Below are positions 1 to 8,002 of a DNA stretch of 64,000 bases, in pieces (positions within the stretch are counted from its first letter, which is position 1; each line of letters starts with the position of its first letter). Source of the stretch: Lysobacter daejeonensis GH1-9. Lineage in GTDB: Bacteria; Pseudomonadota; Gammaproteobacteria; Xanthomonadales; Xanthomonadaceae. Made by a program: the position numbers and the translations under genes. The notes beneath the pieces were generated by a model. It worked only from the letters and a program-made list of their open reading frames with translations. It was not told where the DNA came from and searched no databases. The stretch covers positions 62,001-126,000 of the forward strand of contig NZ_AVPU01000003.1 in the NCBI RefSeq assembly GCF_000768355.1, in the 5' to 3' direction.

Positions 1-1377
1 GTTAGCGGCGGCTATACCGCCATCAGCGACGGTCGGGGCACCACGGACTGCAACGGCCACGGCACGCATGTGGCCGGCACCGTGGCAGGATCGACCTGGG
101 GCATCGCGAAGGGCGCCCAGTTGCACCCGGTGCGCGTGCTGGATTGCTCTGGGTCGGGCACCAACTCCGGCGTGATCGCCGGCATGGACTGGGTGGCCAG
201 CAACCACGTGAAGCCTGCCGTGGCCAACATGAGCCTCGGTGGTGGTGCGTCGACAGCGGTGGATGACGCCGTTGCGCGCATGACCAATGCCGGCGTCACC
301 GTGGTGGTTGCAGCGGGCAACGACAACAGCAATGCCTGCAACTATTCGCCGGCGCGCGCCGCATCGGCCATCACCGTGGGCTCGACCACCAGCACCGATG
401 CGCGTTCGTCGTTCTCCAACTACGGCAGTTGCCTGGACATCTTCGGGCCCGGCTCGTCGATCACATCGGCGTGGTACACCAGCACCACCGCCACCAACAC
501 CATCAGTGGCACGTCGATGGCTTCGCCGCACGTGGCGGGCGTCGCCGCGCTGTACCTGGCGGTGAACCCCAGCGCGACGCCCACCCAGGTCACTACCGCC
601 ATCATCAATGCCGCCACGCCCAACAAGGTGACGAGCCCGGGCACCAGTTCGCCCAACCGGTTGCTGTACTCGTTCTTCGATGGCAGCACGCCGCCGCCGC
701 CCCCGCCGCCTGGCCAGCTGACCAAGGGCGTGGCAGTGACCAACCTGTCGGCCTCGGCCGGAAACTGGCTGCACTACACCTTGGCCGTGCCATCAGGTGC
801 CACCAACCTGAGCTTCAACACTTCGGGCGGGACGGGTGACGCCGACATGTACGTGAAGTTCGGCAGCGCGCCTACCGACACCTCGTACGACTGCCGTCCG
901 TACCGGTCGGGCAATACCGAGACGTGCAGCTTCGCCGCGCCGCAGGCTGGCACCTACTACGTCAGCCTGAAGGCCTACAGCAGCTTCAGTGGTGTCAGCC
1001 TGGTGGGCGACTACGGTACGAGTGGCGGCGGTGGCACCCAGACCTATACCAACGGCACCGATTACGCGATCAGCGACAACGCCACGGTGGAAAGCCCGAT
1101 CACGGTGTCTGGCCGCACTGGCAACGCGCCTTCGTCAACGTCGGTGGCGGTCGATATCCGCCATACCTACGTGGGTGACCTGCGGGTTGACGTGGTCGCG
1201 CCGGACGGGTCGATCTACAACCTGCGCAACCGTTCGGGTGGCAGTGCCGACAACATCATCGCCACCTTCACCGTGAACCTGTCCAGCGAAGCGCTTAACG
1301 GCACCTGGAAGCTGCGGGTGAACGACAACGCCAACGCCGATACCGGCTACATCAACAGCTGGAGCATCACGTTCTAA
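1..1377 (+). CDS. Secreted subtilisin-like serine protease (S8), left-truncated
   Basis: Extracellular serine endopeptidase of the subtilase family, proteinase K-like branch. The frame is open from base 1 and 458 residues are visible. The catalytic His is in [10 protein letters not shown] (visible residues 18-27). The nucleophile Ser is residue 172 in [12 protein letters not shown]. The oxyanion Asn region [12 protein letters not shown] is present. The catalytic Asp, the signal peptide and the propeptide must lie upstream of the window. A run of prolines (about 231-237) links the catalytic domain to a PPC pre-peptidase C-terminal domain (about 245-335). The end (about 349-458) is a P/proprotein-convertase beta domain, recognised by [20 protein letters not shown] and a final [11 protein letters not shown]. 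These C-terminal domains are common on secreted Xanthomonadaceae proteases and are usually linked to secretion or stability. An intrinsic terminator follows the stop codon. Confidence 0.95.
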   Translation, partial: VSGGYTAISDGRGTTDCNGHGTHVAGTVAGSTWGIAKGAQLHPVRVLDCSGSGTNSGVIAGMDWVASNHVKPAVANMSLGGGASTAVDDAVARMTNAGVTVVVAAGNDNSNACNYSPARAASAITVGSTTSTDARSSFSNYGSCLDIFGPGSSITSAWYTSTTATNTISGTSMASPHVAGVAALYLAVNPSATPTQVTTAIINAATPNKVTSPGTSSPNRLLYSFFDGSTPPPPPPPGQLTKGVAVTNLSASAGNWLHYTLAVPSGATNLSFNTSGGTGDADMYVKFGSAPTDTSYDCRPYRSGNTETCSFAAPQAGTYYVSLKAYSSFSGVSLVGDYGTSGGGGTQTYTNGTDYAISDNATVESPITVSGRTGNAPSSTSVAVDIRHTYVGDLRVDVVAPDGSIYNLRNRSGGSADNIIATFTVNLSSEALNGTWKLRVNDNANADTGYINSWSITF

Positions 1378-1402
1378 CAGGTGACGTACAGTCGGACCCT
1401 GG

Positions 1403-1429
1403 GACCCCGGCCCTGTGCCGGGGTCTTTT
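1403..1429 (+). terminator. Rho-independent terminator after the subtilase
   Basis: A perfect 9-bp stem (GACCCCGGC 1403-1411 with GCCGGGGTC 1417-1425), a 5-base loop and TTTT stand 25 bases after the protease stop codon. The hairpin sits between two convergent genes. The T tract is only on the plus strand, so it serves the protease. Confidence 0.85.
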
Positions 1430-1457
1430 GTATCGCCCGGAGCAACTGCTTGAGGGG

Positions 1458-2228
1458 CTATTTCCGCAGTGCCTGATAGGCATGCCAGCTGGCGTGGCCC
1501 AGCACCGGATAGATGACAATGAGCCCCAGCAAGGCCGTGACCAGTCCGACGGCGGTGAGCAGCACGATCAGCAGCGCCCATTCGGCACAGGCAATCGGGT
1601 GGTTGGCCACCGCGCGCAGGCTGCCGCGCATGGCCTCGCTCGCGCTGGCATCCCGATGCAGGATCAACGGTACTGCGATCACCGATATCGAGAAAGATGC
1701 CACCGCCAGCACGGCGCCGATCAATGCCCATGCGCCCCATTGGCCGGATGTCATCATCCTCAGCGCGTCATCCCACAACGACGCCGTTACACTGGGTGCA
1801 ATCGGTCCCACGGCGGCGTTGAGAGTCCAGGCTGACAGCAGCAGCCAAGCCGCGGCAAGTGTGAGCAGGACCATCGCGAAGCGTTCCAGTGCCGCACGAT
1901 GCGGAGAAAGCCCGCGCAGCGAGGCGTCGAAGGTGGGAGTCTCGCCAGCTTCGATGGCCCGCGAGGCTTCGATCAGCCCAGCCCCGAGGATGGGACCCAG
2001 CAGCAGGAAACCGGTCAGGGCGGCGGCAATGAAGTACGGATGGTTGCCCAGTGCGAACACCAGCCACCCCATCAGGGTGACCATCAGTCCGTAGGCCAAG
2101 CCTACGAATGGCACGCGGCGAAGATCCCGCAGCCCATGTGACAACCAGCGGAGCGGCTCGCCCAAGGCAATGTGGGAGGCTCGACGGCCCGGGTGCGAGG
2201 GCATTGCGCCCGAATGAAGGGTGGTCAT
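1458..2228 (-). CDS. DUF2189 family integral membrane protein
   Basis: Predicted inner-membrane protein of 256 residues with no assigned reaction. About six hydrophobic segments are visible, for example VGLAYGLMVTLMGWLVFAL, FIAAALTGFLLLGPILGAGL, MVLLTLAAAWLLLSAW and the C-terminal ALLIVLLTAVGLVTALLGLI. The GPILGAGLIEASRAIEAGE stretch after the second membrane segment and the overall layout match the DUF2189 family. The start at 2228 was preferred over one four codons upstream because GGAGG stands five bases before it. The upstream region (2229-2402) contains an A+T-rich island and a small inverted repeat that may hold the promoter. Function is unknown; the family call is by recognition. Confidence 0.8.
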   Translation of the reverse strand: MTTLHSGAMPSHPGRRASHIALGEPLRWLSHGLRDLRRVPFVGLAYGLMVTLMGWLVFALGNHPYFIAAALTGFLLLGPILGAGLIEASRAIEAGETPTFDASLRGLSPHRAALERFAMVLLTLAAAWLLLSAWTLNAAVGPIAPSVTASLWDDALRMMTSGQWGAWALIGAVLAVASFSISVIAVPLILHRDASASEAMRGSLRAVANHPIACAEWALLIVLLTAVGLVTALLGLIVIYPVLGHASWHAYQALRK

Positions 2229-2362
2229 GGCGTCCTCCATGAAGGACGGCGCGCGTCACCCGGAGTCGGCAGCGTCCACAGGGGCGTGCGGGGGTGTCGC
2301 GTCGCAGATGATTTTATCACCGGGACAACGGCACGATGTTTCGGAATGCAACATTTGCCAGG

Positions 2363-2383
2363 GCGGAAACGTTAATTTTCCGC
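2363..2383. repeat. Short inverted repeat in an A+T-rich island
   Basis: GCGGAAA (2363-2369) and TTTCCGC (2377-2383) are perfect inverted copies around the 7-base centre CGTTAAT. The repeat lies between the end of a small unknown gene and the DUF2189 gene, both on the minus strand. There is no T tract on either side, so an operator or a weak hairpin is more likely than a terminator. Confidence 0.35.
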
Positions 2384-2402
2384 AATCGGCGCAGTCCAGG
2401 TT

Positions 2403-2669
2403 CTACGCCACGTGCAGGGGGATGAGCGACGCGCGCAGGTCATTCTGCTCCAGCAGCAGGCGCAGGCGCCGTTCGACCTGCGGCAGGTCTCCGAGTTGCT
2501 GCGACGCGTACAGGGAGTAGATGGGGCGGTCATCGGTCGCGCCCCGGCTCCGGCTGACGCTCACTTGCGGCGTCTGGCAGGCGCGCGCCCACAGCGCCTG
2601 CAGCTGGGTAGGGCCAATGCTCTGGTGGCGGCTGAGGGTGAAGCGGAAGATCGCGATCTGGTGCTTCAT
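2403..2669 (-). CDS. Small conserved hypothetical protein, 88 aa
   Basis: Unknown function. The 88-residue product has no signal peptide or membrane segment and is basic and polar (starts MKHQIAIFRFTLSRHQ; contains VSVSRSRGATDDRPIYSLY and LPQVERRLRLLLEQNDLRA). The alternation of a beta-rich N-terminal half and a helical C-terminal half suggests a small soluble alpha/beta domain. Its ATG overlaps the stop of the preceding 72-residue gene by four bases, so the two are translationally coupled. The pair follows a YkgJ-type gene by 12 bases, forming a three-gene operon. I recall similar small genes in other Xanthomonadaceae but know no function. Confidence 0.65.
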   Translation of the reverse strand: MKHQIAIFRFTLSRHQSIGPTQLQALWARACQTPQVSVSRSRGATDDRPIYSLYASQQLGDLPQVERRLRLLLEQNDLRASLIPLHVA

Positions 2670-2884
2670 TTGGTGCGGGACCGGGCGGGAACGGGCGGGG
2701 AGGTGGGCGACGCGACCAGGTCGTCCAGTTTCGTAAGGACACGCGTGGCTCCAAGCACCTCGATGTGGCCGCCTGCCGCGTGGAACGCCGCCAGGTGGTT
2801 GGCGATGCGCTCACTGGTGAGGGCGCGAGGCTCGGTTTCCTTGCGCTGGAAGACGCGGCTGGTACTGGCGGGAGCTCGGGCCAT
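2666..2884 (-). CDS. Small conserved hypothetical protein, 72 aa
   Basis: Unknown function. The 72-residue product has a short basic N terminus (VFQRKETEPRALTSERI), a predicted helix (ANHLAAFHAAGGHIEVLG) and a Pro/Ser/Arg-rich tail that looks disordered. GAGGA stands nine bases upstream of the ATG. The stop codon overlaps the next start (ATGA), so it is coupled to the 88-residue downstream gene and is probably its functional partner. No cysteine cluster or nucleotide-binding motif is visible. Confidence 0.6.
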   Translation of the reverse strand: MARAPASTSRVFQRKETEPRALTSERIANHLAAFHAAGGHIEVLGATRVLTKLDDLVASPTSPPVPARSRTK

Positions 2885-2896
2885 GGGCGTGGGTCC

Positions 2897-3292
2897 TCAA
2901 TAGAGCGTCAAAGGGATGCCGCGGGCGCGGCGGTCTGCATAATCGGCACGCACGTCCAGACAATACGGCCCGGCCATGGCGAACTTGCGGCAGATCGCAG
3001 GGCGCGTGTCATAGATCGAGCAGCGCATATGGACGCCGTCGAGCGCGACGCACCACCCATCCTCGCCACGGGCCATGACCTGTAGCCCTGCGGGCGTACG
3101 CGCCGTAAGGTGGGCGGCCACGTTGTCTTCGGGCATCAGCACTACCGTCAGCCGGCAGCACACGGCATCGCAGGCATCGCAGCGGGCCGTTTCAGGGCTG
3201 CCGGACGCCGCATTGGCGTCACCGGTCGTCACGGGAACGGCTGCGGGTACCGCCGGGGAAACGGGGAACTTAGGGCTGGAAAGGCTGGGCAA
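2897..3292 (-). CDS. YkgJ-type cysteine cluster protein (UPF0153 / PF03692)
   Basis: Member of the YkgJ family of small proteins thought to bind zinc or an iron-sulfur cluster through conserved cysteines. The cysteines are in RCDACDAVCCRLTV (about 38-51) and in the second half at RCSIYDTRPAICRKF and GPYCLDV, which is the family arrangement. The protein is 131 residues if it starts at the TTG at 3292, which has GGGAG at a suitable distance. The first 35 residues are Pro/Ala/Ser-rich and may not all be translated. It is the first gene of an operon with the two small unknown proteins downstream. The biochemical role of the family is not established. Confidence 0.75.
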   Translation of the reverse strand: MPSLSSPKFPVSPAVPAAVPVTTGDANAASGSPETARCDACDAVCCRLTVVLMPEDNVAAHLTARTPAGLQVMARGEDGWCVALDGVHMRCSIYDTRPAICRKFAMAGPYCLDVRADYADRRARGIPLTLY

Positions 3293-3457
3293 TGGAGCTC
3301 CCGGGGGGCGACACCCTGCAAGAGGGTGGTGGCGCGTGAAGGGGAGCGAAGCCGGCGACAGGTAGTCGGGGGAGACGCGCAGATGGAGCGCTGGTGCCCC
3401 CTCAGCCTACACCAGTGGAGCAGGACAAGACTGAACGGGATGCGCCCTGGCTTGGAG

Positions 3458-4300
3458 TCAGCGACGAATCGCCAGCACGCCATCCAGTGCAAGCTGGGCC
3501 TTGAAGCCGGCCTTCTCCAGCCGCTTGGCCACTTCGCGCGGCACGTCGCGCCCGCTGGTGAGCTTGTTGGGGCTGCCGGTGTAGTGGAACAGGCGACCGC
3601 CTTTGCGTAGTACGCGTGCCAGCTGGTCGTAGAAGGCTTGCGAATACAGCTCGCCGGCGATGCCAAAACGTGGTGGATCGTGCAGCAGCACGTCAAACGC
3701 AGCGTCAGGCAACTGACCAATGGCCTGCGAGACGTCGGCGTGCGTCAGTTGCAGGCGACCGCCACTGGTGGGCGCGTCAGGATCGGGAGACCAGGGGTTC
3801 AGGGTGCGCAGCCACAGCACGGTTGCGTTCTTCTCGAACGACTGGATGCGTGCCGCGCCCGCCTCAAGGCAACACGCGGCGAAGTAACCCAGGCCGCCGC
3901 AGGTATCCAGCACGCTCTTGCCCTGTGGCTGAACCAGGGTCACCTTGCGCCGCGCATCGTCGATGGGCGACTCCTTCGAGGTGGGCAGCATCTTGATGCC
4001 ATCGATCTCGAAGGTGGGAGCCCCCCACTCGGTAGGCACCAGTTTGATCAGCGAGCCGGCATACCGCGACACGGGCGCGAACTCCTCGTCGTCCCAGTAA
4101 TAGAGTGTTCGATCCTTCAACGTCGGCGCATAAGGAAACGATGCGCCGTTCCACTGCCAGACGTCCGGGCCAAGCAGCGCTTCACCCTCGGAACGACCAA
4201 GATCGAGCGAACCGGACCACGTGTTGGCACCGGCATCGCGCGCGGCCAAAAGCGCCTGTGCGAGTGGGCGGGTAAGGAGGGGGCCGGTGTAATGCGCCAC
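3458..4300 (-). CDS. Class I SAM-dependent methyltransferase
   Basis: Predicted methyltransferase of 280 residues with a Rossmann-type AdoMet-binding core. Motif I is VLDTCGGLGYFAACCLEAGA, the acidic end of strand beta-2 is IQSFEKN, and motif IV is FDVLLHDPPRFG. A later RKGGRLFHYTG strand is typical of class I enzymes. The N-terminal third has no such motifs and may bind substrate; the target is not known. A GTG at 4300 is used as the start because a strong terminator for the upstream copper-protein gene lies at 4381-4411, inside what would be the N-terminal extension if the frame were read from 4423. No strong ribosome-binding site precedes the GTG, so the start is uncertain. Confidence 0.75.
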   Translation of the reverse strand: MAHYTGPLLTRPLAQALLAARDAGANTWSGSLDLGRSEGEALLGPDVWQWNGASFPYAPTLKDRTLYYWDDEEFAPVSRYAGSLIKLVPTEWGAPTFEIDGIKMLPTSKESPIDDARRKVTLVQPQGKSVLDTCGGLGYFAACCLEAGAARIQSFEKNATVLWLRTLNPWSPDPDAPTSGGRLQLTHADVSQAIGQLPDAAFDVLLHDPPRFGIAGELYSQAFYDQLARVLRKGGRLFHYTGSPNKLTSGRDVPREVAKRLEKAGFKAQLALDGVLAIRR

Positions 4301-4380
4301 GGCGGGAGGTCCAGTGGGGTGGAAAGGCGTGCAGGGTACCGGAACCGCCGCTTGCCTCGCAGCCCGGGTCGACGAAGGAA

Positions 4381-4411
4381 AACGGCACCCGATGGCTGGC
4401 CGGGTGCCGTT
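4381..4411 (-). terminator. Rho-independent terminator of the azurin-like gene
   Basis: On the minus strand AACGGCACCC and GGGTGCCGTT form a perfect 10-bp stem with an 11-base loop. Because the stem ends in TT, the T tract reads GTTTTCC. It lies 33 bases after the stop of the azurin-like gene and defines the 5' limit of the methyltransferase gene. Confidence 0.8.
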
Positions 4412-4443
4412 GGCGTCAACCACGGCGTGGCAGCGCCTCGTCC

Positions 4444-5016
4444 TTACTGGACGGTGATGGTGCCCTTCATGATGGCGGCGTGGCCGGGGAAGCTACAGAA
4501 GAACTCGTACGGACCGCCGTCCTTGATCTTGCTGACGGCGAAGCTGACCGAGGTGCTTTCACCGCCGCCAACCAGACCGCTGTGGGCAACGACGCGGGCG
4601 TCGCCGGCCTTGACATAGGCGGCTGCAGCGCCGGCGCCGAGGCCATCGGCGGCCACGGCCTGCATGTCCGCGGCTTTGGCGATCACGACGTTGTGACCCA
4701 TCGCGGTGACGGGCATCTTGCCGGAGTGTTTGAGGGTGATCTTGAACTCGCTGCACGACGCCGGCACGGTGATGGAGCCGACGTTGTACTGCATCGCATC
4801 GTTGCCTTCGATTTCCGTGGCGCAGTTGGCGACGGTGGCTGCAGGCTTGCCTTCAGCGGTAGGCGCAGGCGTCGGGGCCGGTGCCTCGGTGGCAGGAGCC
4901 GGCGCGGGTGCGGCGGGTGCGGCGGCAGGCTCCGGTGCCGGCGGCGGGGATTTGTCGCCACAGGCCGTGAGGGCCAGCACGCAGGCCGTCGTGAGCAGGG
5001 TCAGCTTGACGTTCAT
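4444..5016 (-). CDS. Azurin-like blue-copper lipoprotein
   Basis: Periplasmic, lipid-anchored type I copper protein, expected to carry single electrons between redox partners. The start at 5016 follows GGAGA by seven bases and gives a lipoprotein signal (MNVKLTLLTTACVLALTACG, lipobox LTAC). About 45 Ala/Pro-rich residues then form a flexible tether. The C-terminal ~125 residues are an azurin domain: CATEIEGNDAMQYN at the start, a His ligand in AMGHNVV, and the Cys-His-Met ligand loop FFCSFPGHAAIMKG near the end. All four copper ligands are present. The Pro/Ala tether is typical of outer-membrane H.8-type azurins. The gene has its own terminator and appears monocistronic. Confidence 0.92.
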   Translation of the reverse strand: MNVKLTLLTTACVLALTACGDKSPPPAPEPAAAPAAPAPAPATEAPAPTPAPTAEGKPAATVANCATEIEGNDAMQYNVGSITVPASCSEFKITLKHSGKMPVTAMGHNVVIAKAADMQAVAADGLGAGAAAAYVKAGDARVVAHSGLVGGGESTSVSFAVSKIKDGGPYEFFCSFPGHAAIMKGTITVQ

Positions 5017-5234
5017 GGGGCAGTCTCCATGGGGTGGGGGAGTCGCCACGGCGTGAGGTGCATGACGCCGCAGGGCCAATGGCGTGGCATGGTTCTCAGC
5101 CGTCGCGGATTCTAGCGCTCCCGCCGTAGGGCGGCGTGTTGATGGCCAATGGACGCGGAGGATGGGGCTTGGGCAACGCCGCCGGTGGTAAATTGATCTG
5201 CTTCCGGTTTCCTGTTGCAGAGCGAGCCCGCCCG

Positions 5235-6155
5235 ATGAACAACCCCGCCTTCTATCCCATTGGCACCCCTGGCCGCGCCTGGGGCGATGCGGAGAAGTCC
5301 GAATGGCGGGCCCGGCAGGTGCGCCAGCGCAGCTATGCCGACGAGGTGCTCAGCGTGATCGAGCAGCTGCGCGCCGATTTCGACGTGGTGGAATATGGCC
5401 TGATCGAGTACGCGCCCGATGCTTACCCGCTGTTTGCCGTCCGGAACCGCGATTGGCGCGATGACCTGCCGGTAGCCCTGGTGACGGGCGGTGTGCACGG
5501 CTACGAAACCAGCGGTGTGCACGGGGCCTTGCGGTTCCTGCAGCACGATGCGGAGCGGTATGCCGGGCGCATCAACCTGCTGGTGGCGCCTTGCATCAGC
5601 CCGTGGGCCTACGAACGCATCCATCGCTGGAATGCCGATGCCATCGATCCCAATCGTTCATTCCGCGAGAACAGCCCGGCGGCCGAGTCGGCGGCGTTGA
5701 TGGCGCTCGTGGGGCCGCTGCGCGACCGCATCCTGGTGCACATCGACCTGCACGAAACGACCGATACCGACGAGTCCGAGTTCCGCCCGGCGTTGGCCGC
5801 GCGCGATGGCAAGCCGTTTGAACCGGGCACCATCCCCGACGGTTTCTACCTGTGCGCGGACAGCGAGGCACCGGAGCCTGCTTTCCAGCAGGCCGTCATC
5901 GCCGCGGTGGCGCAGGTCACGCACATCGCGCCGGCGGATCCGGATGGCACCATCATTGGTTCGCCGGTGGTGGCGCCCGGGGTGATCGAATACCCGTATC
6001 GGGCGCTGGGCTTGTGTGCGGGCGTGACGGATGCGCGCTATCGCACCACTACCGAGGTGTATCCCGACAGCCCGCGGGCGACGCCTGAGCAGTGCAACGA
6101 GGCGCAGGCAGCCTCGGTGCGGGGCGCGATTGACCATGCATTGACGCAGGCGTAG
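5235..6155 (+). CDS. M14-type zinc carboxypeptidase / aspartoacylase-like hydrolase
   Basis: Predicted zinc hydrolase of 306 residues in the M14 / succinylglutamate desuccinylase-aspartoacylase superfamily. The zinc ligands are H88 and E91 in GGVHGYETSG and H173 in HIDLHETTD. The substrate-carboxylate pair Asn-Arg is N140-R141 (DPNRSF), and a later TTTEVYPD supplies a candidate catalytic Glu. No signal peptide is seen, so it probably acts in the cytoplasm on small peptides or acylated amino acids; the substrate is not predictable. The ATG at 5235 is preferred over a longer frame that starts at 5136, because the extension is not family-like. A GGGCGCC/GGCGCCC hairpin separates it from the convergent FHA gene. 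Confidence 0.8.
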   Translation: MNNPAFYPIGTPGRAWGDAEKSEWRARQVRQRSYADEVLSVIEQLRADFDVVEYGLIEYAPDAYPLFAVRNRDWRDDLPVALVTGGVHGYETSGVHGALRFLQHDAERYAGRINLLVAPCISPWAYERIHRWNADAIDPNRSFRENSPAAESAALMALVGPLRDRILVHIDLHETTDTDESEFRPALAARDGKPFEPGTIPDGFYLCADSEAPEPAFQQAVIAAVAQVTHIAPADPDGTIIGSPVVAPGVIEYPYRALGLCAGVTDARYRTTTEVYPDSPRATPEQCNEAQAASVRGAIDHALTQA

Positions 6156-6181
6156 CAGGCGGACATTCGCGTGCTTCGGGA

Positions 6182-6200
6182 GGGCGCCGTGATGGCGCCC
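6182..6200. terminator. Hairpin between convergent genes
   Basis: GGGCGCC (6182-6188) and GGCGCCC (6194-6200) form a 7-bp stem with a 5-base loop between the stops of the M14-like and FHA genes. Neither strand has a T tract, so it is at best a weak or Rho-assisted terminator. Confidence 0.4.
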
Positions 6201-6208
6201 GTGGATGC

Positions 6209-6640
6209 TCAGCGCATCAGCAGGTAGGCCGCCGACGCGGCGGCCAGTGCCGCCACTGCCAGCAGCCAGTACCACCCTGCGTGCAAACCGGACTTTGCGG
6301 TGGGACGTTGGCCTTGGCCGGTGGGTGCCCCCCGCCGGTCGCCAATACGGAAGCGCAACTGGTCGAAGGCTACTTCATCGCCCACGCCGGCAATACCCAC
6401 GCTGATCCGCTGCCCATTGATGAAACTGCCGTTGGTAGAGCCCAGGTCTTCGACTTCCACGCCGTAATCAAGTGGTCGCAGGCGCGCGTGTTGCCGGGAC
6501 ACGCCGGTATCGTCCAGATAGATATCGCACTCCGGGGAGCGACCCACGGTGGTGGGCGCCAACAGCGGGAAGCTTCGGCCAAACACGTCGCCTGCAACGC
6601 CGCGCAGCAGGTATTCGGGGTCGCGAAGGGCCGTCGGCAT
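6209..6640 (-). CDS. FHA-domain protein with a C-terminal membrane anchor
   Basis: Phosphothreonine-binding adaptor of 143 residues. The FHA fold is shown by TTVGRSPECDIYLDDTGVSR (GRS, then SRQHARL) and DLGSTNGSFINGQRI (the conserved STNG). A single C-terminal segment, WYWLLAVAALAAASAAYLLM, would place the domain on the cytoplasmic face of the inner membrane. The ATG at 6640 sits just before the first FHA strand. A GTG at 6739 would extend the protein by 33 residues, but that stretch uses rare codons (ATA, CTA, AGG) unlike the rest of the gene. No kinase gene is adjacent, so the partner is unknown. Confidence 0.8.
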   Translation of the reverse strand: MPTALRDPEYLLRGVAGDVFGRSFPLLAPTTVGRSPECDIYLDDTGVSRQHARLRPLDYGVEVEDLGSTNGSFINGQRISVGIAGVGDEVAFDQLRFRIGDRRGAPTGQGQRPTAKSGLHAGWYWLLAVAALAAASAAYLLMR

Positions 6641-6924
6641 CTGGGTGGGGCACTGCAAGGATGGGCGGGCACGCACCCTATCACGACCCGGATCGTTGGC
6701 GTGTGCAAGGGGTAGCACTATGGTCCGCGTCGCATTCACGCGCCCCTCGTCAGGTTGATGCCGGCCACGAGACGGGGGCGCCACCATGCGTCCTCTGGAC
6801 GTGAGTTCCTGGCGGGGGCGGTTTTCCGCCGTGCTGGCGTTGGCGGTCACGCGGGTGGGCGCGGACATCCGCCCGCTGGTGTGCGGACGCGGCAGTAGTA
6901 GTCCGCCGGAGGCGGTGATCGTGA

Positions 6925-7968
6925 CTAGGAAGCCCGACGCTCGCGCTTGGCCTCGTACATGGCGGCGTCGGCCCGGGCAATGAGTGCCTCGTTGTCCGCG
7001 TCCGCGTCACTGGCGGCAACGACGCCGATGCTGGCGCCGTCGTAGTCGAGGGTTACCCTGTCCAACTCGAAGCGGCCGCGCGTGCATGCAGTAAGGCGGT
7101 CACGGAATGCATCGAGCGCATGCGGCAGGTCATGACTGGACACCGAAGCCACCGCGACGAACTCGTCGCCGCCAAGCCGGGCGATGAAATCATCCGCACG
7201 CAGGCCCAGCGAAAGGGCGCAGCCGATCGCGGCCAGGAACTGGTCGCCGGTATCGTGGCCGTGGCGGTCGTTGATGGCCTTGAACCCATCCAGATCCAGG
7301 AAAGCGACCAGAACCGTCTCCTGCGCGCGGTGAGCATGCGCGGTGCGGCGGGTAAGCTCCTGCACGAGTGCGCGGCGATTGGGCAGGCCGGTGACCGGAT
7401 CGATCATCAGGCTGGTCGACAACGCGGTGATGGCGGCCTGCAGTTCCTGGACCAGCCGTTCACGCTCCAGTTGCTGGCTGATCAGACCAGAGAACAGGCG
7501 CAGCGCGTGGCGCGCCTCCTCGCTGATGGGCAGCGAGCGTGCGCTGGCGGCGCACAGCGTGCCGTACAGGCGTCCGTCCTCCATGCGTACCGGCGTGCTG
7601 GCGTATGACTGGATGCCCAGTTCGCGTGCGGCTGCCGAGTCGCCCCAGTGGGCAGGAACATTCTCGGTATATGCGCGGCCTTCGTCGAGTGCGCGGCGGC
7701 AAAGCGTGTCGTCCCACGGCACGGAGAGTGACTCGGGGATGTCCAGCGCCTGCGTGTTGCGCGCGAACAGCACCGTCTGCCGGCCGGCCGCCTCGTCGAC
7801 AAGGGTAAAGTACGTGGACTCCATGCCAGTCAGCGCTTCCAACACCTCCAGCAAGGGGCGCACGAGTTCTTCCAGCGTCCGCGCGTGACCGACCGTGTCA
7901 GCCAACTGGCTGAGAGTGGCGCTGGACGCCGAAAGAGGTGTCGGCGCGGGGGCGGGAATGGCGGACAT
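6925..7968 (-). CDS. GAF-domain diguanylate cyclase (GGDEF)
   Basis: Makes the second messenger cyclic di-GMP from two GTP. Residues about 15-175 are a GAF sensory domain (ALTGMESTYFTLVD, RMEDGRLYGTLCAAS). A short coiled linker follows, then a GGDEF domain about 190-345 with DPVTGLPNRRAL, FLDLDGFKAINDRHGHDTGD and an intact RLGGDEF active site. The inhibitory I-site RADD stands five residues before GGDEF, so product feedback is expected. There are no membrane segments. The start lacks a ribosome-binding site but has TAAAAT exactly six bases upstream, suggesting a leaderless mRNA. A second cyclase gene lies about 1 kb upstream on the same strand. Confidence 0.93.
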   Translation of the reverse strand: MSAIPAPAPTPLSASSATLSQLADTVGHARTLEELVRPLLEVLEALTGMESTYFTLVDEAAGRQTVLFARNTQALDIPESLSVPWDDTLCRRALDEGRAYTENVPAHWGDSAAARELGIQSYASTPVRMEDGRLYGTLCAASARSLPISEEARHALRLFSGLISQQLERERLVQELQAAITALSTSLMIDPVTGLPNRRALVQELTRRTAHAHRAQETVLVAFLDLDGFKAINDRHGHDTGDQFLAAIGCALSLGLRADDFIARLGGDEFVAVASVSSHDLPHALDAFRDRLTACTRGRFELDRVTLDYDGASIGVVAASDADADNEALIARADAAMYEAKRERRAS

Positions 7969-7974
7969 GTGCCT

Positions 7975-7980
7975 ATTTTA
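7975..7980 (-). promoter_or_regulatory. -10 box TAAAAT, six bases before the start codon
   Basis: TAAAAT followed by AGGCAC and the ATG of the GAF-GGDEF gene. With normal initiation about seven bases after the -10 box, the transcript would begin at the start codon. No good -35 box is visible at 16-19 bases. Confidence 0.5.
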
Positions 7981-8002
7981 GCGATTGGCCATGGCGACAG
8001 AC

